Assembly: GCA_030150485.1 (NCBI GenBank)
Contig: JASLFZ010000066.1
Coordinates: 1-10,900, forward strand
Reading direction: 5' to 3'
Length of the DNA: 10,900 bases
DNA from: Candidatus Saccharimonadales bacterium
Lineage (GTDB): Bacteria > Patescibacteriota > Saccharimonadia > UBA4664 > SCTI01
How positions within the stretch are numbered: the first letter of the stretch is position 1; each line of letters opens with the position of its first letter. The notes below the pieces were generated by a model. It had not been told where the DNA came from, searched no databases, and saw only the letters and a program-made list of their open reading frames with translations. The translations under genes were made by a program, and so were the position numbers. Positions 1 to 5,909 of this stretch are shown piece by piece.

Positions 1-1785
1 GCCAAGGCCACGCTCGCTGCGTTTAAACAGCCTGAGTACTTTGGGGGCATTGGTCGGGATTGGGCTAACGGGTACACCCCGCTCCTTAATCGGTTTGCCA
101 CCAACCTGAGCCAGGAGGTTGAGCACGGTTACTACCGCCACCTTCCGAGCGTCCATGATGACGCGATTACGCGCCTAGCCGATCAGCTCAACCAAAACCG
201 GGCTTCGGTGCTAGTGGGGGGCGTGGGGAGCGGCCGCACCTCGCTGGTGTACGCCCTGGCCGAGCGTATGCTGACGGGCAACGTACGCAGCCTCCAGTAT
301 TATCAGATCGTGGCACTGAATGCCTCGGCGCTTATATCGTCCGGAGAGCGTCTGGAAGATCTCGTGATGCAGCTACTCGGTGAGGCGGTCCACGCCAGTA
401 ACATTATCATCTTCTTGGATGAGGCGCAGCTCTTCTTTGGCTCAGGTGCCGGCGCGACCAATCTTTCGCAAATATTGTTGCCAATATTACAACGCAATGT
501 TGTCAAATTGGTGCTTGCGATGACCGATCACGACTGGCAGAAGCTGATTGCCGAGCAGCCTGCTCTGGCAAGCGGCCTTCAGCGTATCGCTATCGCCGAG
601 CCCGATCCCGCCGAAACATTGATGGTGGTTCAAGATGCGGCTATCGGTATTGAACATAAAGCCAGCGCTACCGTCATGCAGGCGGCAGTAAGTGAAGCCA
701 TCCGGCTGGCCGGCCGGTATCTGCCCGAAATGTCGTTCCCCGGCAAAGCCATTACGGTGCTCGAGAGCGCCTCTCATTATGCTCAGGCCGGATTTATTAC
801 CGCCGCCTCGGTGCAACAGGCGGTTCAGGCTACGACCGGAGCTAAGGTCGTAGCGGTCTCTCAACCCGAGCGCGAGCAGCTGCTTGACCTCGAAGCCCAG
901 ATCCACCAGCGTATGATTAACCAAACCCGAGCGGTCAAGGTTGTTTCGGATGCGCTGCGGCGCTCCCGTGCTGGCGTGAGTAGCCCCAAGCGGCCGGTCG
1001 GCAGTTTTCTCTTCCTTGGTCCCACGGGCGTTGGTAAAACCGAGCTGGCCAAAGCGCTTGCGGCCATCTACTTTGGCGGCAGCGATGCCATGGTGCGGCT
1101 CGATATGAGTGAGTACCAGCAGCAAAGTGACATCTCGCGGCTCCTTTCTCCTTCCAGTGGGGCGCAAGCCGGCACCACCCTGGTTGCGGGGGTGCGTCAG
1201 CGCCCATCCAGCGTAGTGCTACTTGATGAGATTGAAAAGGCCCATCCCGATGTCCTCAACCTACTCCTGCAGCTGCTTGATGAGGGCCAGCTCACCGATA
1301 CCGGCGGCCGTCCGGTTTCCTTTAAAGATACTATTGTAATTGCCACATCTAACGCCGCCGCCGATGAGATCCGCGCTCGTATCGACAAAGGTGAGCAGCT
1401 GGAGGCTTTTGAGGCTGCCGTTACCGAGCAGCTCATCGCCAGCCACGCCTTTCGGCCGGAGCTCCTCAACCGCTTTGATGAGATTGTGCTGTTCCGTCCG
1501 CTCACCAAGCCAGAGCTGCGCCAGGTGGTTGATCTGATGCTCGCCGACGTCAACACCACTCTCGAAGCTCAACAGGTACGCGTAACGCTTACGCCGGCTG
1601 CCGCCGACTGGCTGGTAGAGCAAGGGTACGACCCGGCTCTAGGCGCCCGGCCACTCCGCCGGATGGTACAGCGCACGGTGGAGAATGTCGTCGCCGAGCG
1701 GTTACTTGCAGGTAGTATCGTGGCGGGCCAGTCGGTCACGCTCGATCAGCCGGATCTAACCGCCGCCACTCCAGCCCAGACGTAA
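1..1785 (+). CDS. Clp/Hsp100 family two-ring AAA+ ATPase, 3' part (degenerate D1)
   Basis: The reading frame is open from base 1, so the gene starts upstream; 594 residues are visible (numbered here from base 1). Residues about 20-230 match the D1 ring of ClpA/B/C (FATNLSQEVEHG resembles the 'G.NLT..A..G' lead-in). The D1 Walker A reads GGVGSGRT with Arg79 in place of Lys, and Walker B is FLDE (D140, E141). The D2 ring is canonical for ATPase activity: GPTGVGKT (340-347), LLDEIEKAHPD (D409, E410), LLNRFDE (arginine finger R491) and sensor-2 GAR (R550). Compared with ClpC/ClpB, the D1 KYRG pore loop is deleted (around 112-118), the D2 GYVG pore loop is replaced by a stretch with no aromatic residue (383-394), there is no M-domain coiled coil between the rings, and there is no IGF/LGF-type ClpP loop before the FRPELLNR segment. 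Known relatives unfold proteins for ClpP or disaggregate them. This one looks like a remodelled Clp with a structural D1 and an active D2. The family is sure; the role is unknown. Confidence 0.9.
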   Translation, partial: AKATLAAFKQPEYFGGIGRDWANGYTPLLNRFATNLSQEVEHGYYRHLPSVHDDAITRLADQLNQNRASVLVGGVGSGRTSLVYALAERMLTGNVRSLQYYQIVALNASALISSGERLEDLVMQLLGEAVHASNIIIFLDEAQLFFGSGAGATNLSQILLPILQRNVVKLVLAMTDHDWQKLIAEQPALASGLQRIAIAEPDPAETLMVVQDAAIGIEHKASATVMQAAVSEAIRLAGRYLPEMSFPGKAITVLESASHYAQAGFITAASVQQAVQATTGAKVVAVSQPEREQLLDLEAQIHQRMINQTRAVKVVSDALRRSRAGVSSPKRPVGSFLFLGPTGVGKTELAKALAAIYFGGSDAMVRLDMSEYQQQSDISRLLSPSSGAQAGTTLVAGVRQRPSSVVLLDEIEKAHPDVLNLLLQLLDEGQLTDTGGRPVSFKDTIVIATSNAAADEIRARIDKGEQLEAFEAAVTEQLIASHAFRPELLNRFDEIVLFRPLTKPELRQVVDLMLADVNTTLEAQQVRVTLTPAAADWLVEQGYDPALGARPLRRMVQRTVENVVAERLLAGSIVAGQSVTLDQPDLTAATPAQT

Positions 1786-1873
1786 CCTGTTGTTCTGGCA
1801 AACTGCTAGTTTTTGTGGCCGCAAGCTACGGAATTTCGCTATTTCGCCTGAGCGCCCCAACGCGCGGCTTTGG

Positions 1874-1879
1874 TATGCT
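1874..1879 (+). promoter_or_regulatory. Possible extended -10 promoter of the repeat protein gene
   Basis: TATGCT preceded by TGG gives an extended -10 (TGnTATGCT). Transcription would start near 1886, leaving a leader of about 34 bases that contains the GAGGGG site. No good -35 lies 16-18 bases upstream. A hexamer of the same sequence precedes the hydrolase gene at 3043. Confidence 0.35.
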
Positions 1880-1903
1880 ACCCACAGTTTAAAGTTTTTA
1901 AGT

Positions 1904-1909
1904 GAGGGG
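1904..1909 (+). promoter_or_regulatory. Shine-Dalgarno site that decides the GTG start at 1920
   Basis: GAGGGG lies 10 bases before the GTG at 1920. The in-frame GTG at 1902 overlaps this site and has none of its own, so 1920 is the better start and leaves a clean signal peptide. Confidence 0.6.
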
Positions 1910-1919
1910 TACTATCGAA

Positions 1920-2759
1920 GTGAGACACATTTGGCGTAATTTAATCACCGCAGGCATCGTGACATTAATGGGAGTGGGTACGGCTGCCGCCAGCTCTATC
2001 TCCACCACGGGGCCGTCGTCATATAATAATATTGGCAGTAATAACAGCTTTACCTATGTAAGTACTAACGCAAACTACGCTTCTATTGCTAACCTCAATA
2101 GTCAGTATGCGCGTTCAGGGAGCGCGAACGTCAGCGGCAACACCATCGGCGGTAATGCTACCAGCGGAAACGCCGGCAACAGTAATATGAGCAGCACCAG
2201 CGTTAGCTGGGGGAGTGGAGACGGCCTAGTGATCACCTGGGTGCCTACAGGCGGTTCGGACTCCAACTCAATTAATACGACCGGTCCAAACTCGTACAAC
2301 GCCATATCGAGCACCAATAAGACTACCGTTACCACCAGCAACACCACCAATGTTTCAGCGGTAAACTGGAACAGTCAATCGGCCTCCTCGGGTAGCGCGA
2401 ACGTTAGCGGCAACACGGTCGGTGGCAGCGCAACCAGCGGTAACACTGGCAACAGTAATAGCTCAACCGTAAATGTATCAGGTGGCAACAATGGCGGAGG
2501 CGTGACCGTAACCGGCTCGACACCTACAGCTGGCAGCAGCACCATCTCTTTGACCGGCCCCAATTCGTTCAACACCATCAGCTCAACGAACACGACCACT
2601 ATTCACCAAACGAACAGTACCAACGTAAGCTCCACAAATGTGAATAGCCAAAGCGCGTCGAGCGGCTCGGCCAACGTTAGCGGCAACACGGTCGGTGGCA
2701 GCGCCACGAGCGGGAATGCCGGCAACACAAACGTAAGTTCAGTAACGTACGCTTACTAA
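1920..2759 (+). CDS. Secreted Asn/Ser/Thr/Gly-rich protein with three 91-residue repeats
   Basis: The product is 279 residues from a GTG start with an SD site. Residues 1-25 form a signal peptide: basic MRHIWRN, hydrophobic LITAGIVTLMGVG, then TAAAS with an AXA-like cleavage site. The mature part is three units in exact 91-residue register starting at 27, 118 and 209. Each opens with TGP(N/S)S(Y/F)N-I and continues through an Asn/Thr stretch to N-SQ-A-SGSANVSGNT and GG-ATSGN-GN-N. Units 1 and 2 end in 22-residue Gly/Ser/Thr spacers; unit 3 lacks one and the protein stops at TYAY. There is no cysteine, transmembrane segment after the signal, LPXTG motif or catalytic motif. The repeating N/S/T/G pattern suggests a beta-solenoid or fibre-like extracellular protein. 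I recall similar TGPNS...SGNT...GG.ATSGN proteins from Patescibacteria, but could not check. A surface, adhesive or fibre role is inference only. Confidence 0.85.
   Translation: MRHIWRNLITAGIVTLMGVGTAAASSISTTGPSSYNNIGSNNSFTYVSTNANYASIANLNSQYARSGSANVSGNTIGGNATSGNAGNSNMSSTSVSWGSGDGLVITWVPTGGSDSNSINTTGPNSYNAISSTNKTTVTTSNTTNVSAVNWNSQSASSGSANVSGNTVGGSATSGNTGNSNSSTVNVSGGNNGGGVTVTGSTPTAGSSTISLTGPNSFNTISSTNTTTIHQTNSTNVSSTNVNSQSASSGSANVSGNTVGGSATSGNAGNTNVSSVTYAY
1998..2756 (+). repeat. Three tandem 273-bp units inside the secreted protein gene
   Basis: Units run 1998-2270, 2271-2543 and 2544-2756 (the last shortened). The period is exactly 273 bp at the protein level with no indel. Nucleotide identity is highest in the segments coding for SANVSGNT-GG-ATSGN (near 2120-2180, 2395-2455 and 2670-2725); units 2 and 3 are closer to each other than to unit 1. 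This is an internal coding duplication, not a mobile element. Confidence 0.85.
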
Positions 2760-2907
2760 GTCGCAATACGCCTTGCGCGCGGGCTACTAATCTTCATTAG
2801 GCTCCACCCAAAACCCTCGTTCTTTCAAAATATGGCTTGATGCCAGCTCGCTCGCCCGAGAGCTGGCGGTGCCCATAATTGCTTACGCAGCCTTTGCCGC
2901 TAAATAA

Positions 2908-2937
2908 AAAATAACGGCTTGGGTAAGCCGTTATTTT
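2908..2937 (+). terminator. Intrinsic terminator after the repeat protein gene
   Basis: A perfect 13-bp stem (AAAATAACGGCTT at 2908-2920 with AAGCCGTTATTTT at 2925-2937) closes a GGGT loop. The 3' arm ends in TTATTTT and is followed by AATCTGTTT. The A-rich left flank gives a better U-tract on the minus strand, so it could work in both directions. It lies about 150 bases after the stop at 2759. Confidence 0.85.
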
Positions 2938-3042
2938 AATCTGTTTGTCGTGGTTTTTGTTTTGAGTACTTATTGTGTTCAAGCACCTATTTACAGATTA
3001 GCGTAAGCATAAAAGGCCTGTCAATACATTTTTTGAAAAAAG

Positions 3043-3048
3043 TATGCT
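3043..3048 (+). promoter_or_regulatory. Possible -10 box of the hydrolase gene
   Basis: TATGCT at 3043-3048 in an AT-rich stretch would start transcription near 3055 and leave a 27-base leader with the GGAG site. The best -35 candidate, CTGTCA at 3018-3023, is 19 bases away, so the call is tentative. Confidence 0.35.
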
Positions 3049-3081
3049 AAAAATTACTAAAACAGCCATTGGAGACCCACT

Positions 3082-3708
3082 TTGAAGATAACTAAGTACA
3101 CGCAGTCGTGCCTAAAAATTGAAGACAACTCACAGGCCTTGCTCGTCGATGTCGGCACTCTCACCACGGCTGATTATGCGGTCAGCGACTTTGGTAGCTT
3201 TGACGCCGTGCTGTTTACGCACAGTCACGCGGACCACTTTGATGTGAGCAAGCTCGCTGAACTGAGTGCGCATGGTGCCCAAATCTATGGTAACGCCAAC
3301 GTCGCACAATTAGCCGAAGGAACTAAGGTAGAGGTAATTGGTGAGGGCGAGGAGCTCGTGATTGCGGGTTTCAAGGTCAAGGCGGTAGCCATGGAGCACT
3401 GCCTGATGGTGGATGGCTCGCCCGCTGGCATTCCTAACACCGCCTTTGTCATCAACGACCGCCTGCTTATACCAGGTGATAGCACCGAGGATGTTGGCCT
3501 AACCGCCGAAATAGTGGCGATTCCTATCTTTGGCCCCGATATCAGCCCCAAAGATGCCGTTAGCTTGGCCGTGGCCACCAAGGCCAAAACACTCATCCCG
3601 GTACACTATGATGTCGCGGGAATGGATCCGTCGGTGTTTCAGCGCTTTGCCCGTAACCTTACCGCTGAGATCATTCCGTTAAAGAACGGTGAATCTACCG
3701 AACTTTAA
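3082..3708 (+). CDS. UlaG-like metallo-beta-lactamase-fold hydrolase
   Basis: The product is 208 residues from a TTG start, with GGAG 7 bases upstream (3071-3074). All metal ligands of a two-metal MBL-fold enzyme are visible: H47, H49, D51 and H52 in THSHADHFD, H106 in MEHC, D133 in PGDST and H175 in PVHYD. The N-terminus (MKITKYTQSCLKIE) and short length fit the UlaG/Lactamase_B_3 group of cytoplasmic hydrolases; no signal peptide is present. This group is mostly annotated as 'metal-dependent hydrolase' with unknown substrate; UlaG itself is an ascorbate-6-phosphate lactonase, but nothing here supports ascorbate use. The gene is preceded by its own promoter region and ends tail to tail with smpB, sharing 4 bases. 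The active site looks complete, so the protein is probably functional; the substrate is unknown. Confidence 0.88.
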   Translation: MKITKYTQSCLKIEDNSQALLVDVGTLTTADYAVSDFGSFDAVLFTHSHADHFDVSKLAELSAHGAQIYGNANVAQLAEGTKVEVIGEGEELVIAGFKVKAVAMEHCLMVDGSPAGIPNTAFVINDRLLIPGDSTEDVGLTAEIVAIPIFGPDISPKDAVSLAVATKAKTLIPVHYDVAGMDPSVFQRFARNLTAEIIPLKNGESTEL

Positions 3709-4151
3709 CGGCTTCTGCGAACCTCTCGGCTGGCTTCGCGTTCCTGGGTGCGCCGCTGCATAGTTTCACGTTTATCATAGAGCTTCTTGCCCTGTCCGAT
3801 GCCAACTTCGAGCTTTACGAGTTTGCGCTCCTCCAGTAGTGCCAGCGCCACAATCTGTTGGCCGCGCTGCTTGGTGGCGATCAGTTCGTCAAGCTGTTTG
3901 CGGTGCACCAGGAGCTTACGTGGCCGCGTGGGATCCAGCCCCGACCGATTCCCGGCCATATTATAAGGAGTAAAGTGGGCGTTATTCAGCCACGCCTCAC
4001 CATCTTTAATCGTCACGAAACTGCCCTTTAAGCTGACGTGGCCTTGCTTCGCACTCTTTACCTCCGCACCAGATAGCACCAAGCCCGCTACCAGCTTTTC
4101 ACTAATAGCGTAGTCAAAGGTTGCGCGGCGATTTTTAGCGAGTAGCTTCAT
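3705..4151 (-). CDS. smpB: SsrA-binding protein SmpB
   Basis: The product is 148 residues and binds tmRNA for trans-translation, rescuing ribosomes stalled on mRNAs without stop codons. Recognisable family segments, in order: KNRRATFDYAI at the start, VLSGAEVKSAKQGHVSLKGSF (the GxEVKS core), NNAHFTPYNMAGN, DPTRPRKLLVHR, and the C-terminal GIGQGKKLYDKRETMQRR, followed by a basic tail that in this family reaches the decoding centre. The length is normal. The ATG at 4151 lies exactly 6 bases after a perfect TATAAT on the minus strand (4163-4158) and has no Shine-Dalgarno site, so the mRNA is probably leaderless. The gene diverges from argS and converges with the hydrolase gene; no terminator is visible at its 3' end. 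The tmRNA gene itself is not in this window. Confidence 0.97.
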   Translation of the reverse strand: MKLLAKNRRATFDYAISEKLVAGLVLSGAEVKSAKQGHVSLKGSFVTIKDGEAWLNNAHFTPYNMAGNRSGLDPTRPRKLLVHRKQLDELIATKQRGQQIVALALLEERKLVKLEVGIGQGKKLYDKRETMQRRTQEREASREVRRSR

Positions 4152-4157
4152 ATCAGC

Positions 4158-4163
4158 ATTATA
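4158..4163 (-). promoter_or_regulatory. smpB -10 box (leaderless promoter)
   Basis: The minus strand reads TATAAT, then 6 bases, then the smpB ATG. A start 7 bases after the -10 falls on the A of that ATG (4151). No strong -35 is seen. The box overlaps the candidate -35 of argS on the other strand. Confidence 0.7.
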
Positions 4164-4188
4164 CAGCCAGATGGGCGACTGCTATACT
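4160..4188 (+). promoter_or_regulatory. argS promoter (leaderless, extended -10)
   Basis: TATACT at 4183-4188 is preceded by TGC (extended -10). TATACA at 4160-4165 matches 4 of 6 -35 bases with 17-bp spacing. The predicted start is the A of the ATG at 4195, 6 bases beyond the -10. The -35 overlaps the smpB -10. Confidence 0.7.
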
Positions 4189-4194
4189 ATTGCT

Positions 4195-5814
4195 ATGCTT
4201 AACGACCTTGCGAGTGCTGCCGTAACAGAAGCGGTAGAGCAACTTTACGGCGTTACCGGCGTAGACCCTCAAGTGGTTTACCCCGACGCCAAAACCACCA
4301 CCGCCGACTTTGCCACCAACATTGCCTTCCGTCTGGCTAAGCAGCTGAAGCTGTCGCCTCAAGAGGTTGGGGAGAAGATTGCTGGCGCGCTAACCAAAAA
4401 CGGCTCTAAGATAGCCACAGCGGAGGCGGTGCGGGGGTTTATTAACCTTACCTTGGCTCAGGAGTGCTGGCTGGATGAGCTGCGGGCAATCACTCCCGTT
4501 TACGGCCATACCGGCCAGGGGAGCGGTCAGAAGCTTCAGGTGGAGTTTGTTTCGGCTAACCCCACCGGCCCCACCACGATTGGTAACGCCCGTGGGGGTT
4601 ACATCGGCGACACGCTGGCTCGCGTAATGCAAGCTCACGGCTACCAGGTGACGCGGGAGTATTACTTTAATAATGCCGGCACCCAGATTAGCAAGTTACT
4701 CGAGTCGGTGAAGGTCTCGGCCGGGCTAGTTGAAGCCGAGGAGGTTCAGTATCGAGGAGAGTATATTGAGCAGCTGGCCACCGAGCTGAAGGCCGATCTG
4801 AAAACGAAGCCCGATGACGAACTCAAAGAGCTCATCACCCAAGCCATTCTCAAGCGCTGGATTGAACCGGCCATCACCAAAATGGGCATTACCTTTGATG
4901 TCTGGTTTAACGAGCAGGATCTGATTACCAAGGGCTACTTCGACCAAACTATGGAGAAGTTGCAGCAGAAGGGCCTCCTATACAAAAAGGATGGCGCCAC
5001 CTGGCTCGATACGGGCAAGTTGGGTGTTGCGCGCGAGGCCCGGGTAATCGTTAAGAGTAGCGGCGATTTAACCTACCTGGCAACCGATGTGGCTTACCAT
5101 GACGATATTTTTGGCCGGCGGGGCTTTGATGTCTCGATTAAGGTGTGGGGCCCGGACCACATCGACCAGTTTCCGTCATTGCGTGAGACGGTATTAGCGC
5201 TTCACCCCGGTAAACGCCTCGAGATGGCTGGCCATCAGTACTTCCGCCTAATTAAAGAGGGCAAGGAGGTCAAGGTGAGCAAGCGGCTGGGGCAGTTTGT
5301 CACCATCGAGCAGCTGATTGATGAGGTGGGCCCTGATGTGGCGCGCTTTATGACCCTGATGCGCTCGGCTGACGCCGCCATCGACTTTGATCTTGATCTG
5401 GCCACCGAGCAGTCCCAGAAGAACCCCTACTACTATGTGATGTACTCCTATGTGCGGGCTCGTTCTATTTTGGAACAGGCGAGTAAGCGCGGTTTGGCAC
5501 CCGTTAGCACGCTGAGTCAGCTCTCTGAAGAAGAGCTGCCGTTGGTGCGACAGATGTCGCGCTTTCCCGAGCTCCTCAGCCTGATTTCACGGGACTTTGG
5601 GGTTCATCGCCTGACCTTCTTCGGCATCGAGCTGGCTAAACTGTTTCATGACCTGTATGAGAGCGAGCGGATCATTGATCTTGATCGCGCGCGGGCCAGC
5701 CACCGCCTTTACCTGATTGATCGCTACCTGGTCTTTATGCAGAGCTACTTCGAGGTGCTCGGCCTTACTGCCGTTGAGCGCATGGAACGCTCCAAGGAAT
5801 CTGCTGCTGACTAA
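4195..5814 (+). CDS. argS: Arginyl-tRNA synthetase
   Basis: The product is 539 residues and attaches arginine to tRNA-Arg. Visible parts: an N-terminal Add1-type domain (about 1-100, with TTTADFATNIAFRLAK), the catalytic Rossmann core beginning VEFVSANPTGP, the KMSKS-equivalent VSKRLG (K360-R364, SKRLGQFVTIEQLIDEVGPDVARF), and the C-terminal DALR anticodon-binding domain (NPYYYVMYSYVRARSIL to the end). The HIGH signature normally read in NPTGPLHIGHARG is here NPTGPTTIGNARG: both histidines are replaced (T128, N131). I recall similar TxGN forms in other Patescibacteria ArgRS, so this is probably a lineage variant and not damage. The ATG at 4171 also opens the frame, but it lies upstream of the -10 box and has no SD site; the ATG at 4195 sits at the predicted transcription start. 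It diverges from smpB. Confidence 0.95.
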   Translation: MLNDLASAAVTEAVEQLYGVTGVDPQVVYPDAKTTTADFATNIAFRLAKQLKLSPQEVGEKIAGALTKNGSKIATAEAVRGFINLTLAQECWLDELRAITPVYGHTGQGSGQKLQVEFVSANPTGPTTIGNARGGYIGDTLARVMQAHGYQVTREYYFNNAGTQISKLLESVKVSAGLVEAEEVQYRGEYIEQLATELKADLKTKPDDELKELITQAILKRWIEPAITKMGITFDVWFNEQDLITKGYFDQTMEKLQQKGLLYKKDGATWLDTGKLGVAREARVIVKSSGDLTYLATDVAYHDDIFGRRGFDVSIKVWGPDHIDQFPSLRETVLALHPGKRLEMAGHQYFRLIKEGKEVKVSKRLGQFVTIEQLIDEVGPDVARFMTLMRSADAAIDFDLDLATEQSQKNPYYYVMYSYVRARSILEQASKRGLAPVSTLSQLSEEELPLVRQMSRFPELLSLISRDFGVHRLTFFGIELAKLFHDLYESERIIDLDRARASHRLYLIDRYLVFMQSYFEVLGLTAVERMERSKESAAD

Positions 5815-5835
5815 GGCTAGCGGTAGCAGTCTTAG
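5811..5835 (+). other. Small hairpin over the argS stop codon
   Basis: CTAAG (5811-5815) pairs with CTTAG (5831-5835), with an inner GCTA/TAGC pair around a GCGG loop. It overlaps the TAA stop and is not followed by a T-run, so it is a weak terminator candidate at best. Confidence 0.25.
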
Positions 5836-5843
5836 CGCCCCGG

Positions 5844-5870
5844 CAATCTATTAACAAAGTTAATAGATTG
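5844..5870. promoter_or_regulatory. Perfect 12-bp inverted repeat upstream of the helicase promoter (possible operator)
   Basis: CAATCTATTAAC, AAA, then GTTAATAGATTG form an exact 12-bp dyad with a 3-base spacer. It spans about -66 to -40 relative to the predicted start at 5910. A further GTTAAC lies at 5879-5884, in the -35 region. The absence of a following T-run argues against a simple argS terminator, although an AT-rich hairpin in the argS transcript remains possible. A dimeric regulator is the likeliest reader; its identity is not known. Confidence 0.6.
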
Positions 5871-5897
5871 TAAACTTAGTTAACGCACTGCTACAGG

Positions 5898-5903
5898 TAT
5901 AAT
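5898..5903 (+). promoter_or_regulatory. Helicase operon -10 box (leaderless promoter)
   Basis: A perfect TATAAT ends 6 bases before the ATG at 5910, so the predicted start is the A of the ATG. The -35 near 5875-5881 is weak (CTTAGT/TTAGTT), which suits a promoter helped or controlled by a protein bound at the dyad just upstream. Confidence 0.75.
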
Positions 5904-5909
5904 AGAGAT

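Larger units (their letters stand above)
2760..3081. other. 322-base intergenic region: two hairpins, terminator, next promoter
   Basis: No credible gene is present; the 61-codon minus-strand frame at 2797-2982 has no supporting motif. The region contains an 8-bp GC-rich hairpin (GCCAGCTC 2842-2849 pairing with GAGCTGGC 2860-2867, 10-base loop), a smaller CTAAT/ATTAG hairpin near 2786-2799, the terminator at 2908-2937 and AT-rich sequence holding the candidate hydrolase promoter. The structured 2780-2940 part would be the 3' UTR of the repeat protein mRNA, or possibly a small RNA. Confidence 0.6.

Noticed and set aside
208..210. GTG at 208 as the start of the Clp gene
   Set aside because: The same frame is open to base 1 and encodes the conserved D1 lead-in before 208, so the gene starts outside the window.
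487..1167. 226-codon open frame on the minus strand within the Clp gene
   Set aside because: It is antisense to a frame with clear AAA+ motifs, shows no family motif of its own and has no SD site. It is a shadow of the GC-rich coding strand.
1798..1811. Hairpin AAACT/AGTTT after the Clp gene as a terminator
   Set aside because: The stem is only 5 AT-rich base pairs with a 3-base loop; too weak to call.
1998..2756. CRISPR-like array
   Set aside because: The repeats are 273-bp coding units in one reading frame with a signal peptide, not short repeats with unique spacers.
2760..3000. tmRNA (ssrA) gene near smpB
   Set aside because: No tRNA-like ends, T-loop sequence or tag-coding frame could be found in the intergenic region.
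4171..4194. ATG at 4171 as argS start
   Set aside because: It lies upstream of the extended -10 box and has no SD; the ATG at 4195 coincides with the predicted transcription start.
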